14,039 bases of DNA. Origin: an uncultured Bacillota bacterium. Its GTDB lineage: Bacteria; Bacillota; Sulfobacillia; UBA995; UBA9673. Made by a program: the position numbers and the translations under genes. Positions 1 through 6,151 of this stretch are shown here, in pieces; position 1 is the stretch's first letter, and every line of letters starts with the position of its first letter. The DNA is taken from NCBI GenBank assembly GCA_937863905.1, contig CALMHV010000239.1, positions 1-14,039 of the forward strand. The letters run 5' to 3'. Below the pieces are notes generated by a model, which worked only from the letters and a program-made list of their open reading frames with translations, searched no databases and had not been told where the DNA came from.

Positions 1-647
1 CCCTTGTCGTCACCCTTGAGGAGGCCCATGTCCAGGGCCAGGGCCACGTACCCGACGGCCCACGCGGGAACGGTGGAGGCGTCAGGCGCGTCGATGGTCG
101 TCCCATTGAGCGCCTGAGCCGCCGCGGTCAGGCCCATGGCGTCGATGAGGACCACGATGACCTCGAGCCGGGAAGCCGGGGCGCTAGGCTGGAACATGAC
201 CTGCTCCATGTTGATGAAACCGTTGAGGTAGCCCTGCTGGTAGGCGTAGGCCAGACACTCCCGGACTCCCGCCCAGGTCGGTAGGGGGTCGGTCGGGTCG
301 AGCCAGGCGCCGCTCAGGATAGTGGCGATCTGGGTGAGAGGCATGGCCCCCGCCGCCGCCTGGCCGCCGGTGACGCGCACCGCCAGCAGCGCAAGCTGGA
401 TGCAGGTCACCGGGTCCTGCGGACCGAAATTGCCGTTGCCGTAACCGCTGAAAACCCCCTTGACCTCCATCATGGTGATGTCGCCATAGGCCCAGTGGCC
501 CTCATCGACATCCTTGAACTTGCCGTACCCGTGCCCGCTCCCCTGGCTTCCGCCGCCCTGACCGCCCGAGGCCAAGCCGGGGCCGGAAGCGGTGAGAGCC
601 AACGCAACCAGGCAGACAATGGCCAGCAGCCTAAATCTCTTCCTCAT
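1..647 (-). CDS. Exported S-layer homology (SLH) domain protein, 5' part only (runs off left edge)
   Basis: Translating the minus strand from the ATG at 647 gives 215 residues with no stop before the window edge. Residues 1-27 form a signal peptide: a basic start (MRKRF), a hydrophobic core, then a small-residue site near ASG. A Gly/Ser-rich linker follows (28-42). Three SLH-type repeats can be seen: about 44-90 (FKDVDEGHWAYGDI, then NFGPQDPVT), about 117-172, and an incomplete one from about 188 (STVPAWAVGYVALALDMGLL). SLH repeats usually tether exported proteins to a pyruvylated secondary wall polymer, so this is probably an S-layer or wall-anchored protein. The usual 'T/S-R-x-E' end of the first repeat reads TCIQ, a divergence from the family. 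A good Shine-Dalgarno GGGAGGG (656-662) sits 8 bases before the ATG. It lies 150 bases downstream of trpS in the same direction. Any effector domain lies outside the window. Confidence 0.88.
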   Translation of the reverse strand, partial: MRKRFRLLAIVCLVALALTASGPGLASGGQGGGSQGSGHGYGKFKDVDEGHWAYGDITMMEVKGVFSGYGNGNFGPQDPVTCIQLALLAVRVTGGQAAAGAMPLTQIATILSGAWLDPTDPLPTWAGVRECLAYAYQQGYLNGFINMEQVMFQPSAPASRLEVIVVLIDAMGLTAAAQALNGTTIDAPDASTVPAWAVGYVALALDMGLLKGDDK

Positions 648-797
648 GTCTTCGTCCCTCCCACACTGGTTTTGTCCGAAGTCACGTGGCCAAAGATGAC
701 CACCGATAGTCCTTCTTACCATAGGAGACGAGGGCTGCCCGGGGTTTGTGGGGGTGGGACGGACTCTCCGCGAGAAAAGGTGGTCAGGCCTGGCGCC

Positions 798-1775
798 TCA
801 GACGAGGAGGCCCATCTTCTCCTTGACTTGCCTCAGGACCAGACTCGAGGCCTCGGCGGCGCGGCCGGCGCCTTCGACGAGGACCTGCCGGACGGCCCCG
901 GAGGAGGTGAACTCCCGGTACCGGGTCTGGATCGGCCGGAGGGTTTCGTTCACGGCCTCGGCCACGGTCTTCTTGAAGACCGCGTAGCCCAGGCCGGCGA
1001 AGTCCGCCTCCGCCTTCTTCACGCTCATCCCCCGGCAGAGGGCGTAAATCGTCAGGAGGTTCGAGACCCCGGGCTTCTCCTTCGCGTCGTAGCGGACTTC
1101 CCGCCCCGAATCCGTGACCGCCCGGCCGAGTTTGGCGGCCACAACGTCCGGCGGGTCGAGGAGGGCGATGTAACTCTCCGCGACATCGCTCTTCGACATC
1201 TTCTTGGACGGGTCGTCCAGGGCCGCGATCTTGGCGCCGACCTTGGGGATGAACGGTTCGGGCACGACGAACGTGTTCCCGAAGCGGTTGTTGAAGCGGA
1301 TGGCGATGTCGCGGGCGAGTTCCAGGTGCTGCTTCTGGTCCGCCCCCACCGGGACGAGGTCGCTCCGGTAAAGGAGGATGTCGGCGGCCATCAGGATGGG
1401 GTAGTTGAGGAGGCCGGCCGTGATGACCTTCCTCCCCTTGGCCTTGTCCTTGTACTGGGTCATCCGGGAGAGTTCCCCGGTGTAGGTGACGCCGTTGAGG
1501 AGCCAGCAAAGCTCGGCGTGGGCCGGCACGTGCGACTGGACGAAGAGCACGATCCGCTTCGGGTCCAGACCGGCGGCCAGGATGAGCCCGGCGACCTCCA
1601 GGGTCTTGGCCCGGAGGGTGTCCGGTTCCTGGGGGAGGGTCAGGGCGTGCAGGTCGACCACGCAGAAGAAACACTCGTGGTCCTGCTGGAGCTCCGTGAA
1701 CTGCCGCAGAGCGCCAAGGTAGTTGCCGATGGTCAGGTTGCCGGAGGGCTGGACGCCCGAGAACACCCGTTTCAT
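798..1775 (-). CDS. trpS: Tryptophanyl-tRNA synthetase (class Ic)
   Basis: This 325-residue protein charges tRNA-Trp with tryptophan in the cytosol and has the usual bacterial TrpS length. It opens with MKRVFSGVQPSGNLTIGNYLGAL, the hallmark TrpS N-terminus, in which TIGN (15-18) is the HIGH-type ATP motif. GADQKQH is at 144-150 and the KMSKS loop is at 192-196 (KKMSKSD). All class I signatures are intact. The ATG at 1775 fits the family N-terminus exactly. A GGAAGG lies 12 bases upstream, but it falls in the spacer of a near-consensus promoter whose predicted start point is the ATG itself, so it probably does not act as a ribosome site. An in-frame TTG two codons upstream is a weaker alternative start. 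The gene is divergent from the polysaccharide deacetylase and upstream of the SLH gene. No T-box leader is visible. Confidence 0.97.
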   Translation of the reverse strand: MKRVFSGVQPSGNLTIGNYLGALRQFTELQQDHECFFCVVDLHALTLPQEPDTLRAKTLEVAGLILAAGLDPKRIVLFVQSHVPAHAELCWLLNGVTYTGELSRMTQYKDKAKGRKVITAGLLNYPILMAADILLYRSDLVPVGADQKQHLELARDIAIRFNNRFGNTFVVPEPFIPKVGAKIAALDDPSKKMSKSDVAESYIALLDPPDVVAAKLGRAVTDSGREVRYDAKEKPGVSNLLTIYALCRGMSVKKAEADFAGLGYAVFKKTVAEAVNETLRPIQTRYREFTSSGAVRQVLVEGAGRAAEASSLVLRQVKEKMGLLV

Positions 1776-1781
1776 GGGCAA

Positions 1782-1811
1782 ATGATACCTTCCGGCTGGG
1801 AAGGGTGTCAA
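1782..1811 (-). promoter_or_regulatory. Strong sigma-70-type promoter for trpS, predicting a leaderless transcript
   Basis: Read on the minus strand, a perfect TTGACA (-35, 1811-1806) is followed after 18 bases by TATCAT (-10, 1787-1782; 5 of 6 consensus). Only six bases (TTGCCC) separate the -10 box from the trpS ATG at 1775, so the usual start point 6-8 bases downstream falls on the ATG. The boxes are seen directly; promoter activity and the start point are inferred. Confidence 0.7.
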
Positions 1812-1825
1812 CCAAGTTGGCGACG

Positions 1826-1845
1826 GCTTGGGCCGCGACCCAGGC
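1826..1845 (+). other. Stem-loop in the trpS/deacetylase divergent region
   Basis: GCTTGGG (1826-1832) pairs with CCCAGGC (1839-1845) across a 6-base loop, giving seven pairs including one G-U on the plus strand. It lies about 40 bases before the deacetylase GTG. No T-run follows, so it is not a terminator. It could be a 5' leader hairpin of the deacetylase mRNA or a chance structure in GC-rich DNA. Confidence 0.25.
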
Positions 1846-1884
1846 AACCCCTGCCCCGCCCCCGCATAGACCTGCCTCTGTGAG

Positions 1885-2652
1885 GTGGCGGCTTTGGCCC
1901 CTGCCCGGAGGACCCTGCCCTTCGTCCTTGCCGGTCTGTTCGCCCTGTGGCTCGTCGTGCCGGCCGCCCCGGTCTCTCCGCAGCTCAAGGGGCCAGGAAC
2001 CGGCTCCCGGGGCGGGGTCGTCTTCTCCGTCCCCATGGAGGCCAAGTTCGTGGCCATCACCTTCGACGACGGGCCCAGCCCCAGCCTGACGCCGGCCGTC
2101 CTGGGCATCTTGCGGCAACACTCGGCCAGGTGCACCTTCTTCCCCATCGGCCGCGAGGTGCAGAAGTACCCGGAGGTCGCCCGGCAGGTCGTGGCCGAGG
2201 GGCACGAGATCGGCTGCCACACCTTCTCCCACGTGTACTTCCGCAGCCCGGCCATGGCCCGGCTGGAGAGCGAGTTCGACACCTGCGAGAAGCTGTTCCC
2301 CGAGACCCTGGGGGTCCGCCCCACCCTGTTCCGTTTCCCCGGGCTGGCCTACGACACGACAATGGTCCAGGCGGCGGGTAAGCGGGGGTACACCGTCATC
2401 AGCTGCTCGCTCGACGCCTACGACTGGCGCATCAAAGACGCCAAGCAGTTGGCCCAGCGCGTGACCAGCCTCATCCGGCCCGGGGACATCGTCCTCATGC
2501 ACGACGGGGACTGGCTCAACCTACCGCGGGCCAAAGAGGCGCTCGGCCTCATCTTCGACTCCCTCCAGCAGCAGGGCTACATCTGCATCACCGTGAGCGA
2601 GCTCATCTCCTTCGGCCTAGCCGAACAGGGCCGGGACCAAGGGCCGGAGTAG
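1885..2652 (+). CDS. Exported polysaccharide deacetylase (NodB/CE4 family)
   Basis: The 255-residue protein has a hydrophobic N-terminal segment (about 10-30), suggesting a signal peptide or membrane anchor, followed by one NodB homology domain. All five CE4 motifs are visible: TFDDGP (59-64, catalytic base and metal Asp), HTFSH (112-116, metal His pair), RFPG (150-153), DAYDW (177-181) and the LMHD region (204-207). Such enzymes remove N- or O-acetyl groups from peptidoglycan, chitin-like or wall/capsular polysaccharides outside the membrane using a divalent metal. The exact substrate cannot be read from sequence. The GTG at 1885 has only a weak ribosome site, but an earlier start is not needed because the signal segment is complete. 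It is transcribed away from trpS and lies 110 bases upstream of the sugar aminotransferase on the same strand, so it may belong to the same surface-glycan locus. Confidence 0.93.
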   Translation: MAALAPARRTLPFVLAGLFALWLVVPAAPVSPQLKGPGTGSRGGVVFSVPMEAKFVAITFDDGPSPSLTPAVLGILRQHSARCTFFPIGREVQKYPEVARQVVAEGHEIGCHTFSHVYFRSPAMARLESEFDTCEKLFPETLGVRPTLFRFPGLAYDTTMVQAAGKRGYTVISCSLDAYDWRIKDAKQLAQRVTSLIRPGDIVLMHDGDWLNLPRAKEALGLIFDSLQQQGYICITVSELISFGLAEQGRDQGPE

Positions 2653-2680
2653 GCGGAAAAGCCCCGTTGTGAGATGCCGG

Positions 2681-2746
2681 CCCCCCCCAGGCCCTCGGGA
2701 GCATACATATATCACGCAGGGAAAAGCCCGGCCCACCGCCAGGTGG
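2681..2746 (+). other. Leader region before the aminotransferase: C8 run, AT island and small hairpin
   Basis: The 110-base gap between the deacetylase and the aminotransferase holds a run of eight C (2681-2688), an AT-rich island CATACATATATCA (2702-2714) that is the only candidate -10 region but has no recognisable -35, and a small perfect hairpin CCACC-GCCA-GGTGG (2733-2746) ending five bases before the ribosome site. A promoter for the plus-strand block could lie here; the evidence is weak. Confidence 0.25.
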
Positions 2747-2750
2747 TTCT

Positions 2751-2756
2751 GGAGGG
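2751..2756 (+). promoter_or_regulatory. Ribosome binding site deciding the aminotransferase GTG start
   Basis: GGAGGG lies six bases before the GTG at 2763. It is the best-spaced Shine-Dalgarno in this part of the window and fixes this GTG as the start. Confidence 0.7.
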
Positions 2757-2762
2757 TAACTC

Positions 2763-3920
2763 GTGCGCGCTAGGTTTCTGAGTTTCTCACCGCCGGCCAT
2801 CTTCGAGGAGGAAATCGAGGCTGTCGCCGACACCCTGAGGTCCGAATGGATCACGACGGGACCGAAGGTCGAGGAGTTTGAGCGAGCGTTCTCGGCCTTC
2901 GTCGGGGCGAGGGGCGGATTGGCGCTCAATTCCTGTACGGCCGGCTTGCATCTGGCGCTTCTTACTCTCGGCGTGGGCCCGGGGGACGAGGTTATCACCA
3001 CGCCGATGACCTTCTGCGCCAGCGTGAATGTCATCGAACACGTCGGGGCCAGGCCCGTGTTGGTGGACGTCGAGCCGGATACCTTGAACATCGACCCGTC
3101 GCGGGTCGAGAAAGCCATTACGCCACGAACGAAGTGTTTGATGCCGGTGCACTTCTCCGGTCAACCTTGTGACATGGACCCGCTCCTCTTGCTGGCCGGG
3201 AAGCACGGCCTGAAGGTTGTTGAGGATGCGGCCCATGCGGTGGCCGCGAGCTATCGCGGGCGGATGGTCGGCACCATCGGGGATCTCACCGCCTTCAGTT
3301 TCTACGCCACGAAGAACCTCACGACGGCTGAAGGCGGGATGCTGACCGGAGAACCGAAGCTTCTTGAACACGCACGGGTCCTGAGTCTTCACGGGATGAG
3401 CAAAGACGCGTGGCGGAGGTACGGCCGGGGCGGTTCCTGGTTCTACGAGGTCATCGCTCCCGGCTTCAAGTACAACATGACGGACATTCAGGCCTCCATA
3501 GGCCTTCAGCAATTGCGCAGACTGGATGGCTTTCAGAGACGCCGCCGAGAGATTGCCGCCGCCTACAGCCAGGAGTTCTCGAAACACCCGTACTTCCAGA
3601 CGCCCACCGAACGCCCGGACGTGGTCTCCTCTTGGCACCTTTACGTCTTGCGGCTCAACCGGAAGACTCTTCGGATCGGCCGGGATACCTTCATTGAGGA
3701 ACTTGCGGCCCTCAACATCGGGGCCAGCGTCCATTTCATCCCCATCCATCTGCACCCGTACTACCGGACGAAGTACGCGTACGGGCCTGACGACTTTCCG
3801 GTAGCCTTCGCCAACTACCACAGGACCATCAGCCTGCCGCTTCACCCCAAGCTCACCGACAGCGACGTCCAGGATGTCATTGATGCCGTCCTAAGGGTGG
3901 CCGGGAGCAACCGGGCGTAG
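2763..3920 (+). CDS. DegT/DnrJ/EryC1/StrS-family nucleotide-sugar aminotransferase (PLP)
   Basis: The 385-residue protein has the length and fold signatures of the DegT/StrS (ArnB/PseC/WecE/PerA) aminotransferases. These convert a keto-hexose nucleotide to an amino sugar with PLP and glutamate. Visible are the N-terminal SEWITTGPKVEEFE region, the PLP-phosphate region LNSCTAGLHLAL (55-66), PVHFSGQPCDMD (128-139), the PLP-ring Asp in VVEDAAHA (D155), and the PLP lysine in FSFYATKNLTTAEGGM (K184). FKYNMTDIQASIGLQQL is the family dimer/active-site segment. All key residues are present. Next come a GNAT acyltransferase (21-30 bases on), ManC and a GDP-sugar SDR, so the product is probably a 4-amino-4,6-dideoxyhexose that is then N-acylated. 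GDP-4-keto-6-deoxymannose (perosamine route) and dTDP-4-keto-6-deoxyglucose (Fuc4N or Qui4N route) are both possible substrates. Family is certain, substrate is not. Confidence 0.95.
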   Translation: MRARFLSFSPPAIFEEEIEAVADTLRSEWITTGPKVEEFERAFSAFVGARGGLALNSCTAGLHLALLTLGVGPGDEVITTPMTFCASVNVIEHVGARPVLVDVEPDTLNIDPSRVEKAITPRTKCLMPVHFSGQPCDMDPLLLLAGKHGLKVVEDAAHAVAASYRGRMVGTIGDLTAFSFYATKNLTTAEGGMLTGEPKLLEHARVLSLHGMSKDAWRRYGRGGSWFYEVIAPGFKYNMTDIQASIGLQQLRRLDGFQRRRREIAAAYSQEFSKHPYFQTPTERPDVVSSWHLYVLRLNRKTLRIGRDTFIEELAALNIGASVHFIPIHLHPYYRTKYAYGPDDFPVAFANYHRTISLPLHPKLTDSDVQDVIDAVLRVAGSNRA

Positions 3921-3950
3921 AGGGCGATACGGCCGATAGGGGTGTCCCAA

Positions 3951-4898
3951 GTGACTCTCCAGGAGAGCAGTAACTGGTTCCAGAACGGCGAGATGCGGCA
4001 AGAGATCCTCAGGGTGCTGGTCGGCTATCCGTACAAGCCGTATCGGGGTCTCGGCCTGGGGACGGACGAGATGTTGGCCCATGCCTTTCTGACAAGCCTA
4101 GCGGGAAGCCGGCTGGTCGTGGCCCGGGGCCAAGGCCGAATCAGAGGGCTGGCCTTCTACCAGGACTTGCCCTGGGAGAGCCGGTTGTTTCGCGTCCGCA
4201 TGGGGAAGATCAGCGCCATCGTCGCCGACAGTCCTGACCTGGCCTCCCACCTGGTCGGAACGGTGGTCGGCAACTGCCGGAGCGAGGGTGTCCGTCATCT
4301 GAGCGCTGAGACCGAGTTTCCCGACCTGCCGACGGCCCATGCCCTGGAGCGCGCCGGCTTCCGCCTGGACGAAACACGTCTGATTCTCTATCGCACCGAA
4401 AAGCTCAGCCCGGAGGCCGAGATCGGTGAACTCCAGGACTATAGACCAAGCTACCGACAGGACCTCCTGGAGATTGCCCGCCGCAGCTTCCCTACCAGCC
4501 GCTATTCCACCGATCCCCATCTGGACCAGCGTGCGGCCCGAACACTGTACTCGAAGTGGCTGGCGGATGGACTTGACGGCCGGGCCGACTTCGTGAAAGT
4601 GGTCACAGATGGCGACAAGCCCTTAGGCTTTCTTCTGTGCCGGAAGTTTGTCGAGGAAATGCCGGAGAGTCAACTCGTCGTCGGTGTACAGGATCTCATG
4701 GCCGTCGCCCCAGAGCATCAAGGCCAGGGCCTGGGGCAGCGTTTTGCCCGGGCCGCCTGGCAATGGTTGAGCGCCAACTCCACTGTCCATGTCGCCCGCA
4801 TCCCAAGCGACAGGTTTGTCCCGCTTGCCGTCGCCGTGTCTGTCGGCTACAGGTTCCACTCCGGGAAGGTGGGTTTCCGCCTCTGGCTGGGGGACTGA
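3951..4898 (+). CDS. Two-domain GNAT N-acyltransferase, WecD/RffC-like (amino-sugar acetyltransferase candidate)
   Basis: The 315-residue protein appears to contain two GNAT-type halves. The first (to about 147) carries LPWESRLFRVRMGKI, similar to a segment near the N-terminus of WecD/RffC-like proteins. The second (about 165-315) carries SFPTSRYSTDP and YSKWLADGL, resembling the dTDP-fucosamine acetyltransferase pattern, and the acetyl-CoA loop in VAPEHQGQGLGQRF (Q257-x-x-G-x-G262). WecD transfers acetyl from acetyl-CoA to the 4-amino group of a nucleotide-linked 4-amino-4,6-dideoxyhexose. Lying directly behind a sugar aminotransferase supports the same role here, but the sugar is unproven and the first half may be a degenerate, non-catalytic domain. 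The GTG at 3951 was chosen because AGGGGTG (3938-3944) sits six bases before it; a GTG at 3942 in the same frame would add three residues and has no well-spaced ribosome site. An unrelated GNAT specificity is the main alternative. Confidence 0.85.
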   Translation: MTLQESSNWFQNGEMRQEILRVLVGYPYKPYRGLGLGTDEMLAHAFLTSLAGSRLVVARGQGRIRGLAFYQDLPWESRLFRVRMGKISAIVADSPDLASHLVGTVVGNCRSEGVRHLSAETEFPDLPTAHALERAGFRLDETRLILYRTEKLSPEAEIGELQDYRPSYRQDLLEIARRSFPTSRYSTDPHLDQRAARTLYSKWLADGLDGRADFVKVVTDGDKPLGFLLCRKFVEEMPESQLVVGVQDLMAVAPEHQGQGLGQRFARAAWQWLSANSTVHVARIPSDRFVPLAVAVSVGYRFHSGKVGFRLWLGD

Positions 4899-4922
4899 CC
4901 GCCCCCCCATGAAGTCGGGCGG
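4899..4922 (+). other. Stem-loop immediately after the GNAT stop codon
   Basis: CCGCCC (4899-4904) pairs perfectly with GGGCGG (4917-4922) across a 12-base loop, starting at the first base after the stop. The following bases (ATAGCCTG) are not a T-run, so it is not a classical intrinsic terminator. It may stabilise or punctuate the mRNA between the GNAT gene and manC. Confidence 0.35.
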
Positions 4923-4935
4923 ATAGCCTGCGGCG

Positions 4936-4951
4936 ACGCCTGGGAAGGCGT
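4936..4951 (+). promoter_or_regulatory. Hairpin with GGGA tetraloop enclosing the manC ribosome site
   Basis: ACGCCT (4936-4941) pairs with AGGCGT (4946-4951) around a GGGA loop, which fits the stable GNRA class. The only plausible Shine-Dalgarno for manC, GGAAGG (4943-4948), is split between the loop and the 3' arm, 12 bases before the GTG at 4961. The structure is seen in sequence; control of manC translation by it is inference. Confidence 0.35.
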
Positions 4952-4960
4952 GGGCATAGA

Positions 4961-6151
4961 GTGGGGTACGCCGTCAAAGGGCCGCAGGAAGGCGGGAGAG
5001 TCCCCATCCGGACCATAGGCGTCGTACTCGCCGGAGGACAAGGCCACCGCTTCTGGCCCAAGAGTTCGGGGGCAATGCCCAAGCAATTCCTGAAGCTGGC
5101 CGGCGAGGAGAGTCTGCTTCAGGCCACCGTTCGGCGCCTGGGCCGCCTCGTTGCCCGAGAGCACATCTACGTGGTGACCGTCGCCGCCCTCGAAGCCCTG
5201 ACTCGCGAACACCTCCCCGGGCTATCCGAGGCCAACCTGCTCATCGAGCCGATGGGCCGGGACACGGCCGCGGCCGTAGGCTTCGCCCTCATGGTCATCG
5301 GGAGGCAAGAGGACGACTCCGTCGTCGTCGTCCTGCCCTCCGACCACTACGTCGCCGACGAGGAGGCGTGGACGCGGGTCCTCCGCGACGCCTGCCTCGC
5401 TGCGGACTCGGGGCATCCCACCCTTATCGGCATCTCCCCCACGCGTCCCGAGACGGCCTATGGGTACATCACCTTCGTGGAGGACTGGCCCCTGCCGCAG
5501 GCGACGACCAAGTTCCACCGGGTGGCCCGCTTCGTGGAGAAGCCTCACCTGGCTCTCGCCGAGCGTCTCCTCGCTGAGAACCGCTGCCTGTGGAACAGCG
5601 GCATGTTTGTCTGGCAGGTCAAGACGGCCCTGACCCTCCTCCAGCGTCACCTTCCCGACACCTTCGCCATCCTCTCCGAGGTCGCCCGTCTGGGAAACGG
5701 GCGCGGGGCGCCGCCCGTGGGTTCGCCGGCCTGGCGGGCCCGGGCGGCCAGCCTCTTCGCGGGCATCACCCCAGTGTCAATCGACTGCGGCGTCCTGGAG
5801 AAGACCGACGGTGTGCTCGTGGCCCTGGGCGACTTCGGCTGGGATGACCTCGGGGGTTGGGAGAGCCTGACGCGCCTGTTCCCCGTCGACGCCGCCGGCA
5901 ATGTCGTCTTGGGCGACTCCCTGCTCCGGGACACCGAAGGTTGCATCGTCGACTGGAACGGGGGACGGGCCCTGGTCATCGGAGTGAAAGACCTCGTCAT
6001 CGCCGGCGACGGCGCTTCTCTCCTGGTGACGGCCAGAGACAGACTCGGAGAACTCAAGGGACTGGTCGGCAGCCCGGAGTTCCGGGCGGCCCGGCGGACC
6101 CGGATCGGCCCGGGACAGCCGGACCACGGGCCGGGGAGGGACGGAAGGTAA
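4961..6151 (+). CDS. manC: Mannose-1-phosphate guanylyltransferase (GDP-mannose pyrophosphorylase)
   Basis: This enzyme joins mannose-1-phosphate and GTP to give GDP-mannose. The 396-residue protein is the short form, with no C-terminal cupin phosphomannose isomerase domain. The nucleotide-binding signature LAGGQGHRFWP is at 23-33, followed by PKQFLKL. EPMGRDTAAA (96-105) corresponds to the usual EPxGRNTAPA. PSDH (126-129), FVEKP (191-195), WNSGMF (211-216) and GWDDLGGW (293-300) complete the set. The GTG at 4961 puts 19 residues ahead of the conserved beta strand where the family usually has about five. No later ATG, GTG or TTG exists before the motif, so this extension is either real or translation begins at a rare codon near 5000. 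The stop codon overlaps the next gene's ATG (TAATG), indicating translational coupling to the SDR. A glucose or other hexose substrate is a less likely alternative. Confidence 0.94.
   Translation: MGYAVKGPQEGGRVPIRTIGVVLAGGQGHRFWPKSSGAMPKQFLKLAGEESLLQATVRRLGRLVAREHIYVVTVAALEALTREHLPGLSEANLLIEPMGRDTAAAVGFALMVIGRQEDDSVVVVLPSDHYVADEEAWTRVLRDACLAADSGHPTLIGISPTRPETAYGYITFVEDWPLPQATTKFHRVARFVEKPHLALAERLLAENRCLWNSGMFVWQVKTALTLLQRHLPDTFAILSEVARLGNGRGAPPVGSPAWRARAASLFAGITPVSIDCGVLEKTDGVLVALGDFGWDDLGGWESLTRLFPVDAAGNVVLGDSLLRDTEGCIVDWNGGRALVIGVKDLVIAGDGASLLVTARDRLGELKGLVGSPEFRAARRTRIGPGQPDHGPGRDGR

Noticed and set aside
495..1883. 462-codon plus-strand open frame antisense to trpS
   Set aside because: It lies opposite trpS, whose motifs are complete. 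The translation is Gly/Arg/Asp/Val-rich, matches no recognisable fold, and is what high third-position GC produces on the opposite strand.
1776..1884. T-box or tryptophan riboswitch/leader peptide for trpS
   Set aside because: The gap is only 109 bases, has no T-box consensus or Trp-rich short frame, and the promoter sits directly at the ATG.
1776..2324. Upstream extension of the trpS frame to 2324
   Set aside because: The extra 183 residues run antisense through the deacetylase gene. The TrpS family N-terminus begins at the ATG at 1775.
784..2502. 572-codon minus-strand open frame spanning trpS and the deacetylase
   Set aside because: It is a frame-shifted shadow of trpS that continues antisense through the deacetylase. 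The translation is low-complexity Arg/Gly/Pro with no motif.
2653..2700. Possible intrinsic terminator after the deacetylase
   Set aside because: Only a three- to four-pair GC stem is visible and no T-run follows.
2787..3845. 352-codon minus-strand frame antisense to the aminotransferase
   Set aside because: It is a shadow of a clearly conserved PLP enzyme, with no ribosome site or recognisable domain.
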